Origin: Methylobacterium gossipiicola
GTDB taxonomy: Bacteria; Pseudomonadota; Alphaproteobacteria; Rhizobiales; Beijerinckiaceae
NCBI RefSeq assembly: GCF_900113485.1
Contig: NZ_FOPM01000008.1
Coordinates: 124,001-188,000, forward strand
Direction: 5' to 3'
Length of the DNA stretch: 64,000 nt
A program made the position numbers and the translations under genes. The notes beneath the pieces were generated by a model. That model did no database searches, was not told where the DNA came from, and saw only the letters and a program-made list of their open reading frames with translations. Positions within the stretch are counted from its first letter, which is position 1, and each line of letters opens with the position of its first letter. Of this stretch, positions 60,312 to 64,000 are shown piece after piece.

Positions 60312-60821
60312 ATGGACCAGTCGAGCCTCTACGATGACGATATCGTGACCTGGGCCGAGCAGCAGGCTGCTGCCGTGCGCGCCCTCGCATCACGGCCCGA
60401 TCTGTCGAACGCCCTCGATTGGGAGAACGTCGCCGAGGAGATCGAGAGCGTGGGGCGGTCTCAGATCCATGCCGTGGAAAGTCTGCTGGCCCAGACCCTG
60501 GCGCATCTTCTCAAGCGACTGTCCGCCCCCGGCGTCACCGCCGGGGATCATTGGCGCGAGGAGGCCGGGACGTTCCAGATCACGGCGATGGGTCGTTACG
60601 AGCGGTCCATGCGGCAGCGCCTGGACTGGAACAAGATCTGGTCCTCGGCACAGGCCTTGGCCACTCTCGGGCTGATCCGGTACGGGGACACCCTGATCCC
60701 CAACCTCCCCGTTCAATGCCCCCTGGGGCCGGACGAACTTCTCGTCAGCCCGTTCGATCTCGATGCCGCCCAGCGGCGTATCGCGGAATCGACGGTCTTG
60801 AAATCCGCCCGCAAATCCTGA
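60312..60821 (+). CDS. DUF29 family protein
   Basis: This 169-residue helical protein begins MDQSSLYDDDIVTWAEQQ, matching DUF29, whose members start with a Tyr-Asp-x-Asp-x-x-x-Trp-Ala-x-x-Gln motif; ENVAEEIESVGRSQ follows. DUF29 is common in cyanobacteria and some proteobacteria, and no function is established. GAGGG lies 7 bases before the ATG at 60312, so this start is preferred over one at 60279 that would overlap the bolA stop. It sits between bolA and grxD, genes that usually neighbour each other. Confidence 0.85.
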   Translation: MDQSSLYDDDIVTWAEQQAAAVRALASRPDLSNALDWENVAEEIESVGRSQIHAVESLLAQTLAHLLKRLSAPGVTAGDHWREEAGTFQITAMGRYERSMRQRLDWNKIWSSAQALATLGLIRYGDTLIPNLPVQCPLGPDELLVSPFDLDAAQRRIAESTVLKSARKS

Positions 60822-60863
60822 CCTCACCCGTACCGAACGACATCAAAGACAGGCGAAGCTCCC

Positions 60864-61208
60864 ATGACCGATGCCAACACCACCATCAAGGCCGAGATCG
60901 AGTCCCAGGACGTGGTCGTGTTCATGAAGGGCACGCCGCAATTTCCCATGTGCGGCTTCTCGGGTCAGGTCGTGCAGATTCTCAACTACCTCGAAGTCCC
61001 GTTCAAGGGCGTGAACGTCCTGGACGACATGGCGATCCGCGAGGGGATCAAGGCTTTCTCCAACTGGCCGACGATCCCGCAGATCTACGTGAAGGGCGAG
61101 TTCGTCGGCGGCTGCGACATCACCCGCGAGATGTTCCAGTCGGGCGAATTGCAGCAGTTCCTGTCCGAGAAGGGCATTCCGGTGAAGGCCGCCCCCACGG
61201 CCGCCTGA
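60864..61208 (+). CDS. grxD: Monothiol glutaredoxin (Grx4/GrxD, CGFS type)
   Basis: This 114-residue protein has the CGFS active site (Cys30 in FPMCGFSGQVV), WPTIPQIYVKGEFVGGCDI with the cis-Pro and glutathione-binding residues, and the typical length of GrxD. CGFS glutaredoxins carry labile [2Fe-2S] clusters alone or with BolA and support Fe-S protein maturation. It ends in a short Ala/Thr-rich tail and is followed by a strong terminator, which marks the end of the bolA-DUF29-grxD group. Confidence 0.95.
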   Translation: MTDANTTIKAEIESQDVVVFMKGTPQFPMCGFSGQVVQILNYLEVPFKGVNVLDDMAIREGIKAFSNWPTIPQIYVKGEFVGGCDITREMFQSGELQQFLSEKGIPVKAAPTAA

Positions 61209-61233
61209 TCCGGCGCAACGCGGTTCGAGACGG

Positions 61234-61260
61234 AAAAGGGCGCCATGGGCGCCCTTTTTT
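61234..61260 (+). terminator. Rho-independent terminator after grxD
   Basis: AAAAGGGCGCC and GGCGCCCTTTT pair over 11 bp with a three-base loop, ending in six T residues. Confidence 0.9.
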
Positions 61261-61321
61261 ATTTGAACGGCCTCACCGCCGGGCCGTTGGTTCATCGATC
61301 GGATGAACCCGGAGGCGCGCG

Positions 61322-62236
61322 ATGTACGATGTCGTCATCGTCGGCGGCGGACCCGCCGGCCTCAATGCCGCGCTCATCCTCGGACGCTGCCGCCGGTCGG
61401 TACTCCTCCTCGACGCCGGAACGCCGCGCAACGCCGCCAGTCCGCGCAGCTGGGGCCTGTTCACCCGCGACGGCACCCCGCCCGATGCCCTGCGTCGGCA
61501 GGCGCGGGCCGACCTCGCCCGTTATCCCGACGTCGAATACCGCACGGCCGAGGTGACGCGGGCCCGTCGCGAGGGCGACAGCTTCGCCGTCGAGTTCGGC
61601 GACGGCGCGACCGAGCGGGCGCGTCGGCTGATCCTCGCCACGGGTTTGCGCCAGGACCTGCCCGAGATCGAGGGGTTCGACACCTACTGGGGGCACGGGG
61701 TTCATACCTGCCCGTATTGCGACGGTTACGAGAGCCGCGACCGACCCCTCGTCGCCTACGGCTCCGGCCATGCCGGCCTCGGTCTCGCCCTCGAACTCAC
61801 CGTCTGGAGCCGGGACGTCACCCTGTGCACCGACGGGGATCCAGGAAGCCTGTCGGCGGCCGACCGCAGCCGCCTCGCCCGCACCGGCATCGCGGTGGAA
61901 GACGGCGCCGTGGCCCGCCTCACGGGACGGAGCGGCCGTGCGGAGCGCCTCGTCTTCGCGGATGGGAGCGAGCGGGCCTGCCGCGCCGTCTTCCTCGCGC
62001 CGGGGGGCACCCGCCCCTCGCCCCTCATCGCTCAACTCGGCTGCGATCTTTCGCCGAAGGGCACTGTGCCGACGGGGGATTACGAGAGCACGAACGTGCC
62101 CGGCCTCTACGTCGCCGGCGATGCCTCACGGCGGGTCCAATTCCTCGTGGTCGCGGCTGCCGAAGGGGCCATGGCGGCCTTCGCCATCAACACCGACTTG
62201 CTGAAGGCCGAATCCGCACGCCTGGGTGGCGCCTGA
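61322..62236 (+). CDS. Thioredoxin-reductase-like FAD-dependent oxidoreductase
   Basis: This 304-residue flavoprotein resembles low-molecular-weight thioredoxin reductases. It has the FAD dinucleotide fold VVIVGGGPAGLNAAL, the redox pair CPYC (Cys130, Cys133) in HTCPYCDGYES, a second fold YGSGHAGLGLALEL, and the C-terminal FAD-binding VPGLYVAGDASRR. The usual NADPH 2'-phosphate motif HRRxxxR after the second fold is absent (TLCTDGDPG instead). CPYC rather than CATC, together with that loss, points to a dithiol oxidase or NADH-type relative rather than true thioredoxin reductase. It stands alone after a terminator. Confidence 0.85.
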   Translation: MYDVVIVGGGPAGLNAALILGRCRRSVLLLDAGTPRNAASPRSWGLFTRDGTPPDALRRQARADLARYPDVEYRTAEVTRARREGDSFAVEFGDGATERARRLILATGLRQDLPEIEGFDTYWGHGVHTCPYCDGYESRDRPLVAYGSGHAGLGLALELTVWSRDVTLCTDGDPGSLSAADRSRLARTGIAVEDGAVARLTGRSGRAERLVFADGSERACRAVFLAPGGTRPSPLIAQLGCDLSPKGTVPTGDYESTNVPGLYVAGDASRRVQFLVVAAAEGAMAAFAINTDLLKAESARLGGA

Positions 62237-62597
62237 GCGAGCCCCGACGTCGCGATCCTGAGGAATCGAATGCAGTTCGTCTGTTCGTTTTACCGCCGGC
62301 CCCATCGGTGATTCGGTGGGCGGGGCCAGTCGAGAGAAATAGGGCGAGTTTGAGGCAACTTCTGGGCGGCTCGGAACGATGCCTCCGCCCATGGCTGGCT
62401 CATGGAGTCCGCCCCGTTCGCGAACTAAGTATTCACGTGTGGGGCCACACGCGAAAAATCGCCCGATCCACGCAATCGTAAATTAACCGTCAATTGCGGC
62501 GTGCATTCGGAACTCGTTGGCGTTATCCACGGTTTCTGCCAGTGACCGGGTCGCGGCTCCCTTTGGAGTCCTCAACGGCGCCGGGTCGGTGAACGCC
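62237..62597. other. Gene-poor spacer after the flavoprotein gene
   Basis: These 361 bp have a mixed, lower-GC composition and no convincing gene. They include TTAACCGTCAATT (near 62474), a partial CtrA-like match, and one DnaA-box-like TTATCCACG (62523). Both are single, weak matches. A promoter for the small downstream gene may lie here. Confidence 0.45.
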
Positions 62598-62813
62598 ATG
62601 CCAGTGTTCGAAGCCAAAAATCTCGATGCGGAGTTCGAAGGCCACGGGTTCCTCGCCGCCATCCTGCACCCATCGCAGGAGGCGCGGGCCAGGGCGCTGA
62701 CACATGGACGCAACCGGGCGGCGCGGCCTTCCATGATGGCCGACCCCATGACCATGGAGACGCGCTTTCCCCCGTCCCCGCGCCAAGCGGAGATCGAAAT
62801 CCAGGCGACCTGA
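62598..62813 (+). CDS. Hypothetical small protein
   Basis: This is a possible 71-residue basic protein starting MPVFEAKNLDAEF, with a middle segment HGFLAAILHPSQEARARAL and a polar tail. No family is recognised. There is no strong ribosome-binding site. An open frame also exists on the opposite strand, so coding status is uncertain; the choice rests on a plausible amino-acid composition and length. Confidence 0.35.
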   Translation: MPVFEAKNLDAEFEGHGFLAAILHPSQEARARALTHGRNRAARPSMMADPMTMETRFPPSPRQAEIEIQAT

Positions 62814-62837
62814 TCGCGTTCGTCGTGTCCGCCGCGC

Positions 62838-63662
62838 CTACCAGGTCTGAGCGGTGATGACACCCTGACGGGTCACCACGGCCCAGGCTCGGCCCCGACG
62901 CTCGATCGTCTCGATGCGGCCGACACCCGGTACCGTGTCGCCGATCCCGACCTCGACGAGACGACGCTTTCGATCCTCGAGGACTGCCACGCCATCGTAG
63001 ACTTCACGCACGGCCCAATTGTCCGTGGCTGCGGGTTTCGGGACCGCATGGGCCTTCGCGTCCGCGATCGCCCCTGTTTCCGTCGGCTCCGAAACGACCT
63101 TGGCCGCGACGGGCGTGGCCGGAGCCGGGACGGGCGCCGCCGCGCGCTTGTCGATCTGTGCCGTCAAGGCCGCGAGGCGTCCCGTGTGATCCTTCTCGAT
63201 CTGTTCGAATCGCTCGCTCATGGCGGTCAACTTCGCCGTGAGCCCCTGCTCGGCCCGTGCGATGCGTTCCAGGGTCGCGGTACCACGGGTGCGGGCCTCG
63301 CCGCGTCCCGCGTCGATGGTCTCCTGTGCATGGGCGAATTTCTTGCTGAGTTCGGCGAGGGCGGCGCCGACGCGGTCCGTCTCCGCCTGCGCCGCACCGA
63401 GGCGCTGCTGGATCGTCGCGAGCGCCGGGGCCGTGTTGTCGTCGGTCGCCGCAACGAGACGGGTGGCGCCGGCGCCGACGAGACCGCCCAGAACCATGGC
63501 AACCGCGGCGACGCCGTGGAGGCGCGGGTCGAGCCACAGCCGCCGGGCTGACGTCGCGAGGGGCGCGGGCTTGGCGTCGGCCTTCGCCCGCGCGCCCATC
63601 ACCGCCTGCTTCAGCAGCCCTTCCGGCGAGGTGTCCGGCGCCGTGCCCACCGTATCCGTCAT
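62838..63662 (-). CDS. Unknown membrane-anchored coiled-coil protein
   Basis: No named family is recognised. The 274-residue product has a cytoplasmic N-terminal stretch (about 1-45), one transmembrane helix (about 50-70, VAAVAMVLGGLVGAGATRLV), and a long helical, probably coiled-coil region (about 80-175). An Ala/Pro/Thr linker follows, then a compact C-terminal domain (NWAVREVYDGVAVLEDRKRR, EVGIGDTVPGVGRIETIERR, RAWAVVTRQGVI). The last domain looks like a small beta-rich periplasmic module. It is a single-gene unit between a hypothetical gene and the M3 peptidase gene. Confidence 0.75.
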   Translation of the reverse strand: MTDTVGTAPDTSPEGLLKQAVMGARAKADAKPAPLATSARRLWLDPRLHGVAAVAMVLGGLVGAGATRLVAATDDNTAPALATIQQRLGAAQAETDRVGAALAELSKKFAHAQETIDAGRGEARTRGTATLERIARAEQGLTAKLTAMSERFEQIEKDHTGRLAALTAQIDKRAAAPVPAPATPVAAKVVSEPTETGAIADAKAHAVPKPAATDNWAVREVYDGVAVLEDRKRRLVEVGIGDTVPGVGRIETIERRGRAWAVVTRQGVITAQTW

Positions 63663-63769
63663 GACCCATGCTTCCCGAAGAACTCTGAAAGCATGGGTTA
63701 AGGATGCTTGTTTACCGAAGCGTTACCATACCGCTTCGGAAAGCCAGGGTTGGATTGCGAGACCCCGCG

Positions 63770-64000
63770 TCAGGCGGCCAGTCCCCGCTTGCGCAGGAGG
63801 GGATCGATACTGGGAAGCCGGCCACGGAAGGCCGTGTAGGCTTCGCCCGGATCGCGCAGGTTGCCCGCCCCGTAGACGTACTTGCGCAGGCGTGCCGCCG
63901 TCTCGGGGTGGAAGATATCCCCGGCCTCGCGGAACGCATCGAAGGCGTCGGCGTCGAGCACCTCCGACCACAGGTAGCTGTAGTAGCCCGCCGCGTAGCC
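63770..64000 (-). CDS. M3 family metallopeptidase, C-terminal end (partial)
   Basis: Only the last 76 residues are in the window. They read GYAAGYYSYLWSEVLDADAF, then FHPETAARLRKYVYGAG and a final FRGRLPSIDPLLRKRGLAA, which match the C-terminal domain of dipeptidyl carboxypeptidase/oligopeptidase A (M3) zinc peptidases. The HExxH zinc site lies outside the window. The conserved YxYxW segment supports the family call; the exact subtype (Dcp or OpdA) cannot be fixed from this fragment. Confidence 0.85.
   Translation of the reverse strand, partial: GYAAGYYSYLWSEVLDADAFDAFREAGDIFHPETAARLRKYVYGAGNLRDPGEAYTAFRGRLPSIDPLLRKRGLAA

Noticed and set aside
57703-60393. Minus-strand open frame of 896 codons opposite purL and bolA
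   Set aside because: purL has full family motifs on the other strand; this frame has biased, motif-free composition.
62523-62531. Single DnaA-box-like TTATCCACG
   Set aside because: One imperfect 9-mer without neighbours or an A/T-rich tract is not evidence for an origin.
62483-62863. Minus-strand frame of 126 codons
   Set aside because: It overlaps a plausible plus-strand small gene and the end of another gene, has no ribosome-binding site and no recognisable sequence.

Overview
The window is GC-rich, gene-dense chromosomal DNA from an alphaproteobacterium of the Hyphomicrobiales (Rhizobiales). It most resembles the Methylobacteriaceae. That placement rests on a ChpT phosphotransferase, an EipA/DUF1134 protein, a Gln/Gly-rich TIGR02302 protein, DUF1192, DUF2852, a BolA/CGFS-glutaredoxin pair, an rpsT-dnaA-dnaN-recF replication block and a PQQ-dependent dehydrogenase. 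I see no rRNA, tRNA, CRISPR array, insertion sequence or prophage. The family placement is inference; no database was searched.

Layout. Positions 1-5400 (minus strand) hold the cell-cycle phosphotransferase chpT followed by a chemotaxis-type operon cheA-cheW-cheY-cheB; CheB runs off the left edge. Positions 5.6-14.1 kb hold cysQ, eipA (behind a CtrA-box-like site), three small envelope proteins, the lptM-lysA pair, a TerB-like protein, the TIGR02302 membrane protein and a HIG1-type protein. Positions 14.2-18.6 kb hold a PagL-like outer-membrane protein, cobalamin adenosyltransferase, etfB, etfA and a 3-hydroxybutyryl-CoA dehydrogenase, closed by a clear terminator. Positions 18.7-25.5 kb (minus) carry quinone oxidoreductase, upp, DUF2852, a TetR regulator, DUF1192, deoB and an orphan YejF-type peptide ABC ATPase. 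The last of these diverges from a SPOR-domain lytic transglycosylase.

Positions 26.6-33.4 kb are the most accessory-looking part: a lipoprotein-like esterase, a GH10 xylanase overlapping an acyl-CoA thioesterase, a PQQ dehydrogenase with an altered catalytic motif, and a TonB-dependent siderophore receptor. Positions 33.5-47.9 kb return to housekeeping: ubiB, ubiE, mutM, a GAF-PAS-GGDEF cyclase, yidB, a long-form uvrB, a PRISE-type reductase, an ankyrin protein, coaBC, a GST and an agmatinase-family enzyme.

Positions 48.1-53.5 kb are the rpsT / dnaA-dnaN-recF-lysE block, with four GANTC sites in 111 bp upstream of dnaA. Next come a vapBC toxin-antitoxin pair with a readable promoter and operator, recQ, a membrane hydrolase-like protein, purL (with a palindrome at its probable transcription start), bolA-DUF29-grxD, a thioredoxin-reductase-like flavoprotein, two unknown proteins and the C-terminal end of an M3 peptidase.

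The recurring theme is cell-cycle control of envelope and replication genes: ChpT, CtrA-like boxes, CcrM sites, dnaA and a diguanylate cyclase. No wholly new multi-gene system stands out. The best leads are the altered catalytic residues in the PQQ dehydrogenase and the PagL-like protein, the YejF/lytic-transglycosylase divergon, the self-controlled vapBC promoter, a possible CTG start, and the GANTC cluster.
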